A stretch of DNA of 64,000 nt from NCBI GenBank assembly GCA_049289295.1, contig JBATLL010000041.1, positions 372,001 to 436,000 on the forward strand. The letters run 5' to 3'. Shown here one piece after another: positions 1 through 10,875 of the stretch. Both the position numbers and the translations under genes were made by a program. Under the pieces are notes generated by a model that was not told the origin of the DNA, ran no database searches, and saw only the letters and a program-made list of their open reading frames with translations. Position 1 is the first letter of the stretch. The number at the start of each line of letters is the position of its first letter. The DNA comes from BOKV01 sp049289295. Its GTDB lineage: Bacteria; Pseudomonadota; Alphaproteobacteria; Rhizobiales; Rhizobiaceae.

Positions 1-719
1 CCGAAGGGAAGTGATCCCGAAATCAGCGAATTGGTGATCGCGAGGCCTGAACCCGGATTGGAAGTGACCAGGCCGTTCGTGCCGCCGAAGAATGGCGTTC
101 CGTCACGCTTCTGGCCATAAAGGCCAATGCCAATTTCCTTGTCTCGGCGACGCGAAGCTTCCACGAAGCGTACTTCGAGCTGAACCTGGGCTGAACCCTG
201 GACGGTAGTGGAATCAATGGCTTCCTCGTCGTACTGCTTGGCGATGTTGCGCGCCTTGGCTGCGGCAGTCGGGTTCTTGGCCTTTCCGGTCAGGATGACA
301 CGGCCATTGGCCGACTGCGCCTGAACGCCGGTATCCTGAATGGTGCGGTTGAGTTTCGAAGTGTCTGGGCCAACCTCGATGTCGAGCATTCCAACCAGTT
401 CGCGTGCGTCATTGTAAAGGGCAACGCCTGTGGTGCCTGGCTTGGCACCCACGACATAGAAGGAGCGGTCGGTCAGCGGTGTGACAACCGCGATTTCCGG
501 ATCGCCGACAACGATTTCCGAGAAGGAAGCGTCAGCGCGAAAGGTTCGCGGCTGGGCGGACGGAATCTGGATGGTCCTGGTGTTCTGTGTCGGTGACAGA
601 TGAACGACAGTTTCCGCGGCAATCGCTGCATCCATCGTGAATGATGGCGCGAAAGCGATGATTGCTGTCATGGCTAGCGAAGCTGCAAGCTTCCTCAGTC
701 CCTTGTCGAGGCTCTTCAT
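1..719 (-). CDS. cpaC: CpaC/RcpA pilus secretin, N-terminal part (truncated by window edge)
   Basis: The frame is open from position 719 to the window edge, so only about the first 239 residues are present. It has an N-terminal signal peptide, then a pilus/T2SS-secretin N-terminal domain (residues about 40-110, ending near VVGAKPGTTGVALY), a BON-like segment (about 110-165) and the start of the secretin region. In the Flp/Tad pilus, CpaC forms the outer-membrane channel. It lies 73 bp downstream of cpaB in the same direction, as in tad loci. The ATG at 719 has an AGAAGG ribosome binding site eight bases upstream; an in-frame ATG at 749 is possible. Family assignment is confident, and the C-terminal secretin domain lies outside the window. 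Confidence 0.88.
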   Translation of the reverse strand, partial: MKSLDKGLRKLAASLAMTAIIAFAPSFTMDAAIAAETVVHLSPTQNTRTIQIPSAQPRTFRADASFSEIVVGDPEIAVVTPLTDRSFYVVGAKPGTTGVALYNDARELVGMLDIEVGPDTSKLNRTIQDTGVQAQSANGRVILTGKAKNPTAAAKARNIAKQYDEEAIDSTTVQGSAQVQLEVRFVEASRRRDKEIGIGLYGQKRDGTPFFGGTNGLVTSNPGSGLAITNSLISGSLPF

Positions 720-792
720 TTTATCAGCCTTCTTCTCGTTGTGGTTCATGGTCCTGACCGGCGTCCCTTCCGGCTCCCTGTGATCACTGCAT

Positions 793-1692
793 TTATTGCT
801 GTGTTGATGCCGCTTCCGGCTTGTCGATCGGTACGGAATGCGTTGTCGCTTCTTCGCGCTTGATGACGGTAACGGTCGCGAATTTCTTTTCTGTTTTCAG
901 GAAAGACAGGAAACCTGCGTCATTGCCTGCCTTGGACGGGTTTTGTGTTCCGCCCAGTTCTTCTGAACTCATGCCGCCGGAAAGCACCTTTTCCTCATCG
1001 CCTGCTCCGCGCAGGAGCAGCGAGATGCGGCCAACCGAATTTGCGAGCGCCAGTTTCTGGGCACCATCGGTGTTGGTTTCAAGCGTTACGGATTTCGCGA
1101 CCTTGGGAGCATCGCCCCTCGTATCGGCGTCCTGGTCGATGGACAGGACCTTGATGTTTTCCATGATGATCTTGGCGACCTGCTCGCCATCGTCCTGATC
1201 ACGCTTGGTGAGAACGATGTCGACGCGGTCACCCGGCATGACGAAGCCGCCCACGCCATTGACCATGTCGACCGGGATCGTGACGGCGCGCATGCCCTCG
1301 GCGATGATGCCGGCAAGACCCGCACGGCCGTTTTCGCCGGTCAGCTTGACTGCGAGAACCGGTTCGCCCGGCTCGATGCTCTTGATGACCTTGCGCTCGC
1401 CTTCCTTGAGGATTTCGGCGACCTTCTGATACCCGCCTTCGGGCAGGGCATCCTTGGGCCAGGGCATTTCCTTGAGTTTTTCTTCGGTGAGTTTTTCGCC
1501 GAACCGCAACTGGGCGGTGGCGACAACGAGCGTGGTCATCATCATCTGTTGTGATGAACCCTGCTGGTTCTCGATTTCGTTCAGCCGTGCCTGGGTCTGG
1601 TTATCCAGCCACTTGTTGCCTGCGAAATAGGACGTGGCGCCAAAAGAAACAGCCAGCCCTGCCATGATAAGCACTTTGGTATTCACGCCCAT
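793..1692 (-). CDS. cpaB: CpaB/RcpC Flp pilus assembly protein
   Basis: This 299-residue protein has one N-terminal membrane segment (residues about 8-25), a SAF domain (about 52-115, containing TLVVATAQLRFGEKL) and an RcpC/CpaB domain (about 125-235, with IPVDMVNGVGGFVMPGDRVDI). CpaB is a periplasmic, inner-membrane-anchored component of the tight-adherence pilus that works with the CpaC secretin. Length and domain order are normal for the family. It is the promoter-proximal gene of the cpaB-cpaC pair here. The pilin and prepilin peptidase genes that often precede it are absent, because the next upstream gene is an unrelated TerC homologue. Confidence 0.92.
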   Translation of the reverse strand: MGVNTKVLIMAGLAVSFGATSYFAGNKWLDNQTQARLNEIENQQGSSQQMMMTTLVVATAQLRFGEKLTEEKLKEMPWPKDALPEGGYQKVAEILKEGERKVIKSIEPGEPVLAVKLTGENGRAGLAGIIAEGMRAVTIPVDMVNGVGGFVMPGDRVDIVLTKRDQDDGEQVAKIIMENIKVLSIDQDADTRGDAPKVAKSVTLETNTDGAQKLALANSVGRISLLLRGAGDEEKVLSGGMSSEELGGTQNPSKAGNDAGFLSFLKTEKKFATVTVIKREEATTHSVPIDKPEAASTQQ

Positions 1693-1877
1693 AACCCCTG
1701 CAAAAGGTCTTTTTTTGTCTGGGCCAACCTAGTCTTGAAGGCTTAAGGCTTCTCTTAATCGCGGGCGGAATTCGCCTAAAAACTTAGGAAAATCGTTCAA
1801 ATGGCGTGGAATCGGAATGCTTGGTGAATCGTTCCTTTGGCAACAGGCTTACCGGAACGTTAGCATCATGAGGGATG

Positions 1878-2690
1878 TCAGCCATGGGAGCTTTGGTATT
1901 CCTTCAGCATCAATTCCCTTTCCGCCAGTAGCTTGCGCTGGTAGCGCGCCTGCACGATTTCGACCAGGACCATGGTGACCAGGACGAAATAGAAGGTCGC
2001 CTTGGACATGACGACCACTTCATGACCGAAGAAGGCCAGGTGGGCGAGATGTCCGCCCTCGCTCATCAGCATGATGCCAACGAGCAGCAGCACGAACAGG
2101 CCAAGCACCTCATACATGCGGTTCTTCTTGAGGAAGTTGGCAACCGCGCCGGCCATGGCGACCATGAGGATGCCCGAGGCAATGATGGCGCCAGTCATTA
2201 CGATGAAGTTCTTGGTCAGTGCCACGGCTGAAAGTACCGTGTCGAATGAGAAGACGATATTCATGATCAGGATCCAGAACAGGGCGCTGGTCACCGACTT
2301 CATGGCGCGGCCCGATTCGGCGTGCTCATGCTCTTCCAGGTTCATCATGTGGAAGATTTCCTTCATCGCCGTGTAGATGAGGAACACGCCACCTGTCAGA
2401 ACGATGATTGCGTGGCCTGACACTTCACCATCCACGAAGGGTGGCAAGTGGAGCGAAAAAAGCGGGCTTTGAAAGGTCTTGATCAGCTGCAGCACGACAA
2501 AGAGCAGCGCGATCCGCAGGCCGATGGCGAGAATGATGCCCCAGCGGCGCACGAACGCTTCACGGTTGGGTGAAACGCGCTTTGCCTCGATGGAGATGTA
2601 CAGGAGATTGTCGAACCCCAGCACGGTTTCAAGCGCGGTCAGCACCAGAAAGGTCGTCAGATTCTCAAACGTCAGCAGTTCGGCAATCAT
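1878..2690 (-). CDS. TerC-family integral membrane protein
   Basis: This 270-residue protein has about seven hydrophobic segments and the TerC hallmark near its start (residues 18-34, ALETVLGFDNLLYISI), plus a second acidic intramembrane motif, NIVFSFDTVLSAVALT, near residues 144-159. TerC/Alx proteins are inner-membrane proteins linked to metal (manganese or calcium) export and tellurite resistance. The conserved Asp residues in the two motifs are those thought to coordinate metal. A histidine-rich loop (EEHEHAE) sits between membrane segments. It stands alone, with no ter-operon partners nearby, so the substrate is unknown. Confidence 0.85.
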   Translation of the reverse strand: MIAELLTFENLTTFLVLTALETVLGFDNLLYISIEAKRVSPNREAFVRRWGIILAIGLRIALLFVVLQLIKTFQSPLFSLHLPPFVDGEVSGHAIIVLTGGVFLIYTAMKEIFHMMNLEEHEHAESGRAMKSVTSALFWILIMNIVFSFDTVLSAVALTKNFIVMTGAIIASGILMVAMAGAVANFLKKNRMYEVLGLFVLLLVGIMLMSEGGHLAHLAFFGHEVVVMSKATFYFVLVTMVLVEIVQARYQRKLLAERELMLKEYQSSHG

Positions 2691-2776
2691 CGTTGGTTTC
2701 CGTGAAAAGAATCAGTTGGAGGATGTCGGTGAATATCAGCTTGCCGGTTTTCAGGCCACTGAGCCTGTTTGCCTGG

Positions 2777-3709
2777 TCAGGCAGCGAAACGCTCATCAAG
2801 CCAGTGGACAAAACCCGCCATGACAGAATCGCGAACGGTTTCGTTGAGTGTTTCGTGGCGTGCGCCATCGACAAGTTCGAGCGTGACATCAACAAGGCCA
2901 GCGCGCTCAAGGCGCTCGGCCAGTCCCGCAATCGATTTCCCGTATTCGCTGCACGGATCACCAGTGCCGGCGAGAAAGTGCGCGGGCAGTTGTTTTGGCA
3001 GGCTGGCCAGTCGCGCCCTGTCATGGGTGGCCTGGACGCCGCTGATTACTGCAAGCCACATGCCGATGGTTGCGGGGAAGCCGCAAAGGGGATCGGCAAC
3101 ATATTTGTCGACCTCGGCCGCATCGCGCGAAAGCCAGTCAAAGGCCGTCCGATTTGGCTTGAACTTCGCATTCCAGGCGTCGAATGTCAGTTTTCCGGCC
3201 AGCGAACTGGGCACATCGGACCCTTTGAGCATGCGTTCCGTCTTGAGCATGAGTGAGCCGACAACAGTCAGGAGATTGTTCTCGAAATTGGAATTCCACA
3301 CCGCGATCGCATCCGGCTTTGGTGTTTCGGCCAGCAGCTGGTTCATGACGATGACCGCACCCATCGAATGGCCGAAGGAAACCAGTGGAGTGGATGGCCA
3401 CAATTGGCGGGCGTGGGCTGCCACCGCTCCAACATCCGCGATGACCTCCTTCCAGCCACCGCCAGGGCCGAAGCTGGCAAGCGGCGCGCCCGGCGCCGTG
3501 GTGTAGCCGTGCCCGCGATGATCATGGGCAATCGATGCATAGCCGTGGCTCGCCAGAAAGGCGGCGAAGCGCTCGTAACGTGCGGCATGCTCGGCCAGTC
3601 CGTGATTGATATGAATGATTGCGCGCGGAATTGTCGTGGCAGGCTGCTCGTAGACCCGCAGTTGCGAACCCGTTGGGGAGGGGAGGGTGGAAGTTTTCCA
3701 ACGGGACAT
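2777..3709 (-). CDS. Alpha/beta hydrolase, S33/monoacylglycerol-lipase type
   Basis: This 310-residue protein matches the Hydrolase_4 (serine aminopeptidase S33) fold. It has an HG oxyanion motif (NHGLAEH, about residues 35-41), the DHRGHG motif (63-68), nucleophile elbow GHSMG with Ser115, probable acid Asp251 in GTGDP and catalytic His285 in GARHE. This pattern is that of lysophospholipases (PldB-like) and monoacylglycerol lipases. No signal peptide is visible, so it is probably cytoplasmic. It is divergent from the lipoprotein gene that begins at 3795, with about 85 bp between starts. The substrate cannot be read from sequence. Confidence 0.85.
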   Translation of the reverse strand: MSRWKTSTLPSPTGSQLRVYEQPATTIPRAIIHINHGLAEHAARYERFAAFLASHGYASIAHDHRGHGYTTAPGAPLASFGPGGGWKEVIADVGAVAAHARQLWPSTPLVSFGHSMGAVIVMNQLLAETPKPDAIAVWNSNFENNLLTVVGSLMLKTERMLKGSDVPSSLAGKLTFDAWNAKFKPNRTAFDWLSRDAAEVDKYVADPLCGFPATIGMWLAVISGVQATHDRARLASLPKQLPAHFLAGTGDPCSEYGKSIAGLAERLERAGLVDVTLELVDGARHETLNETVRDSVMAGFVHWLDERFAA

Positions 3710-3794
3710 GAATGGTTCCTCTCAACTGGCGGGTTTCAATCCGGTGCAAGCCCGGTTATTAAGGTTGCCGGGGCTGATAGCATTCGGGAATGGC

Positions 3795-4652
3795 ATGCGA
3801 CGTGCAGTGACGATCTTCGCCTTGATGTTGGCCTTGAGCGCAAGTGGATGCAAGTCCCTGTCGCGATACTTCGCTTATGAAGATGCGCCGGACACGATCA
3901 AGGCGGCACAGGTTGATCCGCGGTTGCAGCTTACGCGCCAACTCGGCGAGCGCTGGTCGCCGATCATTCGCAACATGGCAGCCAAGCATGGTCGCCTGCA
4001 CTATGCGAATGGGCTTGAGGACCATCTGCGCTCGATCCTGAAGCCGCTCGACATCATTGTGGTGCGTTCACGCCCCGCGCTTACCCGCATCGCCTTTCCC
4101 AGCCACTTCACCCATGCCGAAATCTGGCTTGGCAGCGAACATGAACTGCGGTCGCTTGGTGTCTACAATGCGGGATATTTCACACCGATGCGGGCAGATG
4201 TTGCTGCGGGCAAGACGATCTTCGAAGCAGCTGACGATGATGTCCATCTGTCGCCTTTCCGTTCCATGACGAATGTCGACGAGATCCTGATACTTCGCCC
4301 GCAGGGGCTGACGCTTGCATCCATGCACGCCAAGTATCGTGGCCTGGCGGGCCTTGTCGGAGAGCCATTCGACTATAATTTCGATTATGGCGACACGAGT
4401 CGGCTGACCTGCATGGAAGTCGTCAAGCAGACTTATAGCGAGGCGAGTATTCCCGTTCGTTACACGACCGGGCGCTATACGGTCATTCCAGATGACATTG
4501 CCCGGCGCGGCCTTGTGGCTGGATCGAGCCTGCGTCTGGTCGCCTATGTGAAGCCGGAAGGGTTTGACGGGTATCGCCTGGCCAGTGCGGTTGAAGCCGA
4601 GGCAGCCATCACCGAACCGGCGGCCAAGCCGAAATATGCCAGGCGGTACTGA
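3795..4652 (+). CDS. YiiX/YebB-like permuted papain-fold lipoprotein
   Basis: The 285-residue protein starts with a lipoprotein signal (MRRAVTIFALMLALSASGC, lipid-modified Cys19). The body matches the permuted NlpC/P60 (YaeF/YiiX) family: catalytic His107 in the motif FTHAEI, Glu144 in IFEA, and catalytic Cys206 in LTCMEVV, in the permuted order His before Cys. Such enzymes cleave amide or thioester bonds of lipid or peptide substrates in the envelope. The ATG at 3795 is chosen because it gives the lipobox; longer in-frame starts would bury the signal and overlap the divergent hydrolase gene. Catalytic residues are visible; the substrate is unknown. Confidence 0.78.
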   Translation: MRRAVTIFALMLALSASGCKSLSRYFAYEDAPDTIKAAQVDPRLQLTRQLGERWSPIIRNMAAKHGRLHYANGLEDHLRSILKPLDIIVVRSRPALTRIAFPSHFTHAEIWLGSEHELRSLGVYNAGYFTPMRADVAAGKTIFEAADDDVHLSPFRSMTNVDEILILRPQGLTLASMHAKYRGLAGLVGEPFDYNFDYGDTSRLTCMEVVKQTYSEASIPVRYTTGRYTVIPDDIARRGLVAGSSLRLVAYVKPEGFDGYRLASAVEAEAAITEPAAKPKYARRY

Positions 4653-4672
4653 AGGCTGATCTGATCGGGCTT

Positions 4673-5251
4673 TCAGGTGCCTGCCTGGGCGATCATTGCT
4701 TCCATTTCAGATTGGGAAAAACCGAGCGCCTTGCCGATCGCGTGCAAGCGCTGGTCTTCGACCCCGGCGATTTCCAGATCGGCGATCATCACCAGATGGC
4801 AGCTTCTGAAAATGAGTGCGCGCGCCATGGCGTCAAGCTGGTCACGCTGGCGTTCGAGGCTCGCGGCCATGTCCTCGCTGGCACTGCTGGTGACAAGCGT
4901 GCGGATTTCGGACGGCTTGATTGTGGGGCCGAGCATGAGTTCGCAGATATCGACAATCGTGGAAATCTCGCGCTGCTCGATCCGGCCATCTGCCCGCGCC
5001 ATGGATGCCATCGCGCGCACAAGCAGGTTGATGTCTGTCCTGGCGAGTGAAACGGGCTGCGGGGCAGGCGCGACGTGCTTTTGCGCATAAAGGGCGGACA
5101 AGCCGTTCATCAGCAATACCGCGCCTGTCAGGATGGCGGCCCAGCCGGCAAAGCCCAGCGCGTAGCGATTGCCCGAATAGGCCAGGTACAGGGCACCGGC
5201 GCCTGCGGCAACCAGCGCTGTTCCAACGATGATCCTCTTGCTTGCATTCAT
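4673..5251 (-). CDS. Membrane-anchored TerB-like domain protein
   Basis: This 192-residue protein has two N-terminal membrane segments (residues about 7-25 and 32-52), followed by a cytoplasmic TerB-like helical domain (about 75-190). The TerB/DjlA-N signatures are MARADGRIEQREI near residue 83 and a second acidic helix, DLEIAGVEDQRLHAIGKALG, near 156-175. TerB domains bind metal or act as scaffolds in membrane stress complexes; the paired acidic motifs are conserved here. It is convergent with the YiiX-like gene (20 bp apart). The TerC homologue about 2 kb away could be a functional partner, but this is only an inference from family association. Confidence 0.7.
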   Translation of the reverse strand: MNASKRIIVGTALVAAGAGALYLAYSGNRYALGFAGWAAILTGAVLLMNGLSALYAQKHVAPAPQPVSLARTDINLLVRAMASMARADGRIEQREISTIVDICELMLGPTIKPSEIRTLVTSSASEDMAASLERQRDQLDAMARALIFRSCHLVMIADLEIAGVEDQRLHAIGKALGFSQSEMEAMIAQAGT

Positions 5252-5495
5252 CGGGCAGGCTCCCGCCTATTCTCGATCCCCGGACAAGGCAAACTCGCAT
5301 GGCGGGCAGCGGAAGGGAAGCGCTGGCGCCACAATTCGCACGCCGGTACCGCCGATTGGGATCATCCGCGGATGGTGTAGAGGGTCAATGCATTGCCATG
5401 CCTGGCCTTGGGCATCCCGCCAGCCATTGCCCTTGCGGCCAAGAATGAATAGATGTGCGCCAACTTCATCTATTCGCAAAAAGGTTCCAGCGCGC

Positions 5496-7145
<1,650 letters not shown>

Positions 7146-7264
7146 GGGGGAGGGATTTGGGGTGACTTCAATCCTCCAAATCAAATTTTCGACGCTTTTT
7201 CAAACGGCGGAGACGACAGGTTCATCATAACGATTGTCATTGACCAATGCGGGGAGGTTTAACC

Positions 7265-7945
7265 TTGACCACCATCCTCATCACCGGCACAGGGCGCGGG
7301 ATAGGGCTTGAGCTTGCCCGCCAGGCGCTGGCGAAGGGCTGGACCGTCTATGGTTCGGCGCGAAAACCGGTCAGTGATCCGCAAGCGCATATCTGCGAGC
7401 ATCCGCAATTTCACGATCTCCAGTTCGATGTGACGGATCATGCGGGCGTGCGCGCGGCGGCTGCTGCAATCGATAGGCCGATTGACATTCTGGTCAACAA
7501 TGCCGGGATCATCGGGCCAGACCATCAGTCGACGCTCGACATGGATTTTGCCGGTTTTGCCAAGACGCTGGCAGTCAATACGCTGGCACCGCTGAACATG
7601 GTGCAGGCATTCCTGCCGCATCTCCAGCGCTCGAAGAATCCGAGGGTTCTAACGATCTCGTCGCGCATGGGTTCGATGAGCCATGCCAGCTCGGACCGCA
7701 TTGCCTATCGCGCCTCGAAGGCGGCGGTGAACAAGGTGATGCAGGGGCTTGGCAGCGACCTCGCCGGCAGGGGAATTGCAGTTGTAACACTTCATCCGGG
7801 ATGGGTGCAGACGGACATGGGCGGGAGCGCTGCCGACGTCACGCCGGGCAAGAGTGCGGCCGGAATTCTCGCGATTGCAGACCGGCTTGGTCTTGCACAG
7901 ACGGGCAGGTTCCTGAACTTCGACGGAAGCGAGATCGCGTGGTAG
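7265..7945 (+). CDS. Short-chain dehydrogenase/reductase
   Basis: This 226-residue classical SDR has the cofactor motif TGTGRGIG (residues 7-14), NNAG (78-81), catalytic Ser132/133, and YxxxK with Tyr148 and Lys152. A short Rossmann oxidoreductase of this size with this NNAG context resembles CsgA/sniffer-like carbonyl reductases. The start is decided by the ribosome binding site: GGGGAGGT (7250-7257) lies seven bases before a TTG at 7265, and that TTG gives the normal SDR N-terminus (MTTILITG). An upstream ATG at 7247 would add six residues and place the Shine-Dalgarno inside the gene. NAD(P) use is expected; the substrate is unknown. Confidence 0.85.
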   Translation: MTTILITGTGRGIGLELARQALAKGWTVYGSARKPVSDPQAHICEHPQFHDLQFDVTDHAGVRAAAAAIDRPIDILVNNAGIIGPDHQSTLDMDFAGFAKTLAVNTLAPLNMVQAFLPHLQRSKNPRVLTISSRMGSMSHASSDRIAYRASKAAVNKVMQGLGSDLAGRGIAVVTLHPGWVQTDMGGSAADVTPGKSAAGILAIADRLGLAQTGRFLNFDGSEIAW

Positions 7946-8021
7946 TGCATAAGCGCACTTTCGCGTACCGGTTTGCGTGCTAGGCTCAGGTCCCCAGTCT
8001 GATGCAGACGGAATCGCAGGC

Positions 8022-9986
8022 ATGAAGAACGGCATCATGGCGCAGATCATCAAACTAGCCGGGCGCGGCCTGTGGAGCTGGCTGGCTGTGGGCGCTCTTT
8101 TCCTGCTTGTGACAGCGCTTGTGTCGCGCCCGGTCGAGAACCTGCTGCAGGACATGCTTTCTTCCACCTCGTCCCCCTTCGTGGGCGAGTCGAGTTCAGT
8201 CGCCGTTGTTGCGATCAACGAGGAGACGCTGAAGCAGTTCGCCTATCGCTCGCCGATCGACCGCGGTTTCCTTGCAAAACTGATCACTGACATTGCCAAG
8301 GCGAAGCCGCAGGTGATCGGTCTCGACATTCTTTTCGACCAGGCAACCGAAGCGGCCAAGGATGATGCGCTCGCCGATGCGATTGCCAGTGCGCGGAAAG
8401 CCGGCGTGCCGGTAGTGCTTGCCAATGCCATGGAGGAAGATGGCCTTGACGCGGCGCAGCTTGCCTGGCTGAACGGTTTTGCTCCCGGTGCCATCCGCGG
8501 GCTGGCGACATTGGCCAAGGACCCGTTCGATGGCGTGGTCAGGCAGGTCTTTCCCGGCAGGCAGGGAGAGGAAGGCTGGATACCCTCGCTGGCCCATGTC
8601 ATGGCGGGATTTCCGGATGAGCCGCCGGATGCAAGCCGCAAGACGATGATCTATTATCGCACGGCAGGAGCGGAGCCGTTCGAATTCCCGACCTATCCCG
8701 CGCATGCCGTGGCCTTTCTGCCCAAACAATGGTTCGAGGGCAAACGCGTGCTTATCGGCGTCGACCTGCCGCTTGACGACCGCCATCCAACGCCGTTCAT
8801 CATTCCCAACGGGGCAAGGGCTGGGACCCTGCCCGGGGTCGTGATCCATGCCCATCTCGTGCAACAATTGCTGAACAGCGAGGAAATGCGTTCTCTGGCC
8901 TGGCCGCTTCTGCTGGCGCTGGGTTCTGCGGCGGCAATCCTTTGCTGGTGGATCGCCTATCGTCCGCTGCCGATCCTGCTCAAGCCTGCTGCAATCACGC
9001 TGGTGCTCGCCCTGATGTGGCTGTTTGCCTATGTCAGCTATTCACGCTTCGGCATTCATGTGCCGATTGTGGAGCCGACCTTCGCGATTGCCGGGGTTGC
9101 AGCACTGGTCACGTTCCTGGCGTGGAAGCGCGACAATGACGAGCGCCAGTTCATCCAGCGCGCCTTTGCCCAATATGTAAGCCCGGCCATCGTGGATACG
9201 ATCGTGCAGCGACCCGAAAGCCTGAAACTCGGCGGGGAGCGGCGCGGCATTACCTGTGTCTTCACCGATCTGGAAGGCTTCACCAGTGTCAGCGAAAGCC
9301 TCGCGCCGGAGGAAGTCGCGGCGCTGCTCAATGAGTATCTCGACCGCATGTGCAACCTGTTCGTCGAGGCAGGGGCAACAATCGACAAGGTTGTCGGCGA
9401 TGCGGTGGTCGGTTTCTTTGGCGCGCCAATGCAGCAGGATGACCAGGCAGAGCGCGCTGTTGGCCTGGCGCTGGGCATCGATGCGCTATCCCAGGGCTTC
9501 AGGGCAGAACTTTCGGCGCGCGGCATGAACCTCGGCGTAACGCGTGTCGGCGTCCATAGCGGCCCGGCAATCGTGGGCAATTTCGGCGGGCAGCGCTTTT
9601 TCGACTACACCGCCATTGGCGACACGGTGAACACCGCGGCGCGCCTGGAGGGTGCCAACAAGTACTTCGGCACACGCCTTTGTGTGAGCGGCGCGGTTGC
9701 CGAAGCAGCGCAAACGCACAACTTCAGACCGGTGGGCGATATCGTGCTGAAAGGAAAGCAGACTTCGATTGCCGCGCTGGAGCCTGTGGCCGACGGTGCG
9801 CCCGCACTTGAATTCATTGAGGAATACCGGCAGGCTTACACTTTGCTGAAAAAGAAGGATGTCGCGGCGAAATTGGCATTCGAGGAATTGGCAGCGCGTT
9901 ATCCCGATGATCGCCTTGTCCTGTTCCATATGAGTCGTTTGTCACACGGGGAAGTTTCCGCCGATGTTATATTGGGGGACAAATAG
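8022..9986 (+). CDS. CHASE2-domain class III adenylate/guanylate cyclase
   Basis: The 654-residue protein has an N-terminal membrane segment, a periplasmic CHASE2 sensor domain (about residues 35-285), a cluster of three membrane helices (about 290-375) and a C-terminal class III cyclase catalytic domain (about 410-600). Catalytic features are visible: metal Asp in FTDLEGF, Lys and second metal Asp in IDKVVGDAVV, and the transition-state Asn and Arg in GDTVNTAARLE. It should convert ATP to cAMP in response to an extracytoplasmic signal. It heads a plus-strand run with the exported protein at 9997 (10 bp downstream). The ATG at 8022 is preferred to a GTG at 7977; the ribosome binding site is weak for both. 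Confidence 0.88.
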   Translation: MKNGIMAQIIKLAGRGLWSWLAVGALFLLVTALVSRPVENLLQDMLSSTSSPFVGESSSVAVVAINEETLKQFAYRSPIDRGFLAKLITDIAKAKPQVIGLDILFDQATEAAKDDALADAIASARKAGVPVVLANAMEEDGLDAAQLAWLNGFAPGAIRGLATLAKDPFDGVVRQVFPGRQGEEGWIPSLAHVMAGFPDEPPDASRKTMIYYRTAGAEPFEFPTYPAHAVAFLPKQWFEGKRVLIGVDLPLDDRHPTPFIIPNGARAGTLPGVVIHAHLVQQLLNSEEMRSLAWPLLLALGSAAAILCWWIAYRPLPILLKPAAITLVLALMWLFAYVSYSRFGIHVPIVEPTFAIAGVAALVTFLAWKRDNDERQFIQRAFAQYVSPAIVDTIVQRPESLKLGGERRGITCVFTDLEGFTSVSESLAPEEVAALLNEYLDRMCNLFVEAGATIDKVVGDAVVGFFGAPMQQDDQAERAVGLALGIDALSQGFRAELSARGMNLGVTRVGVHSGPAIVGNFGGQRFFDYTAIGDTVNTAARLEGANKYFGTRLCVSGAVAEAAQTHNFRPVGDIVLKGKQTSIAALEPVADGAPALEFIEEYRQAYTLLKKKDVAAKLAFEELAARYPDDRLVLFHMSRLSHGEVSADVILGDK

Positions 9987-9996
9987 GAGAACCGTC

Positions 9997-10785
9997 ATGG
10001 CACAATCTTTGCTGAAATGGCTGCACGCCACCGCAATCATGGCCGCTGGCCTGTTCTGCGCAACGCTGTCGCCGCAGGCCGCGCTGGCCCAGAGCCAATA
10101 TGTCATTATCGGCGCAGAACCGGCTTCGGAAGAATTTGCCACCGGCCGGGTGCTGTCGCCTGTCACCGAACTGCGGATTCCAGCGGGAACCGTTGTCACC
10201 CTGCTTGGCGAGGATGGCAGCGTTCACAAGGTGCCCGGACCGGCGGAAATCGTCGTGACGGAAGACGACATTTCGACATCCGCGACCAAAGGCGAAGAGG
10301 AAGGCGACAACCGTTCGACGCTTTCAAAGCTTGCCTCCCTTCTTGCTGGCGAGACGAAGGACGCGGATTCGCTCGGCGTGGCGCGCAGCTTTGGTTCGCA
10401 GACCGACCCGAAGGGTCTGGCAGATCCGTGGGTTCTTTCGGTGCACAAGTCCGGTGAGGGTTGCGTCAAGGGCGATGCGATCACGATAGGGCGTGCAAGC
10501 CAGGTAGGCGAGATTTCCTTCTCCGCCCAGGCGGACAAGGGAGAGGAACGAAACTTCACCTGGGCAAAGGGAGACAACCAGTTCGTCCTGCCCGATTCAA
10601 TATCGACGAAGTCGAGCGAACTTTATCTGCGAATCTCCGGCGAGGATGTGCTGATCGACCTGCACAAGTTGCCGGATGATGTGGACCTGGCAAATCCCAT
10701 GGCTGTCATGGGATGGATGCTGGGCGAGGGCTGCGAAGGCCAGGCGCTTGCATTTGCGCGTGAGCTGGCCCGCAAGGCCGAATGA
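9997..10785 (+). CDS. Exported protein with FecR-like segment, linked to CHASE2 cyclase
   Basis: The 262-residue protein has a clear Sec signal peptide (cleavage near ALAQS, residue about 32) and a strong AGGAGA ribosome binding site for the ATG at 9997, ten bases after the cyclase stop codon. Residues about 45-85 (LSPVTELRIPAGTVVTLLGEDG) resemble the beta-strand pattern of FecR-type domains that are often encoded beside CHASE2 cyclases; the rest is unassigned. It carries two cysteines (in EGCVKG and EGCEG) that could form a disulfide. It probably acts in the periplasm with the cyclase sensor domain; that partnership is inferred from gene order, not shown. Confidence 0.7.
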   Translation: MAQSLLKWLHATAIMAAGLFCATLSPQAALAQSQYVIIGAEPASEEFATGRVLSPVTELRIPAGTVVTLLGEDGSVHKVPGPAEIVVTEDDISTSATKGEEEGDNRSTLSKLASLLAGETKDADSLGVARSFGSQTDPKGLADPWVLSVHKSGEGCVKGDAITIGRASQVGEISFSAQADKGEERNFTWAKGDNQFVLPDSISTKSSELYLRISGEDVLIDLHKLPDDVDLANPMAVMGWMLGEGCEGQALAFARELARKAE

Positions 10786-10875
10786 TGCAAGGGCGGACTG
10801 CGCCCCAGCAGTGACCATGAATACTGAAGACCAGAGATATTTTATCTGGGGGCACCAGGAGAAGGTATTGTCAGC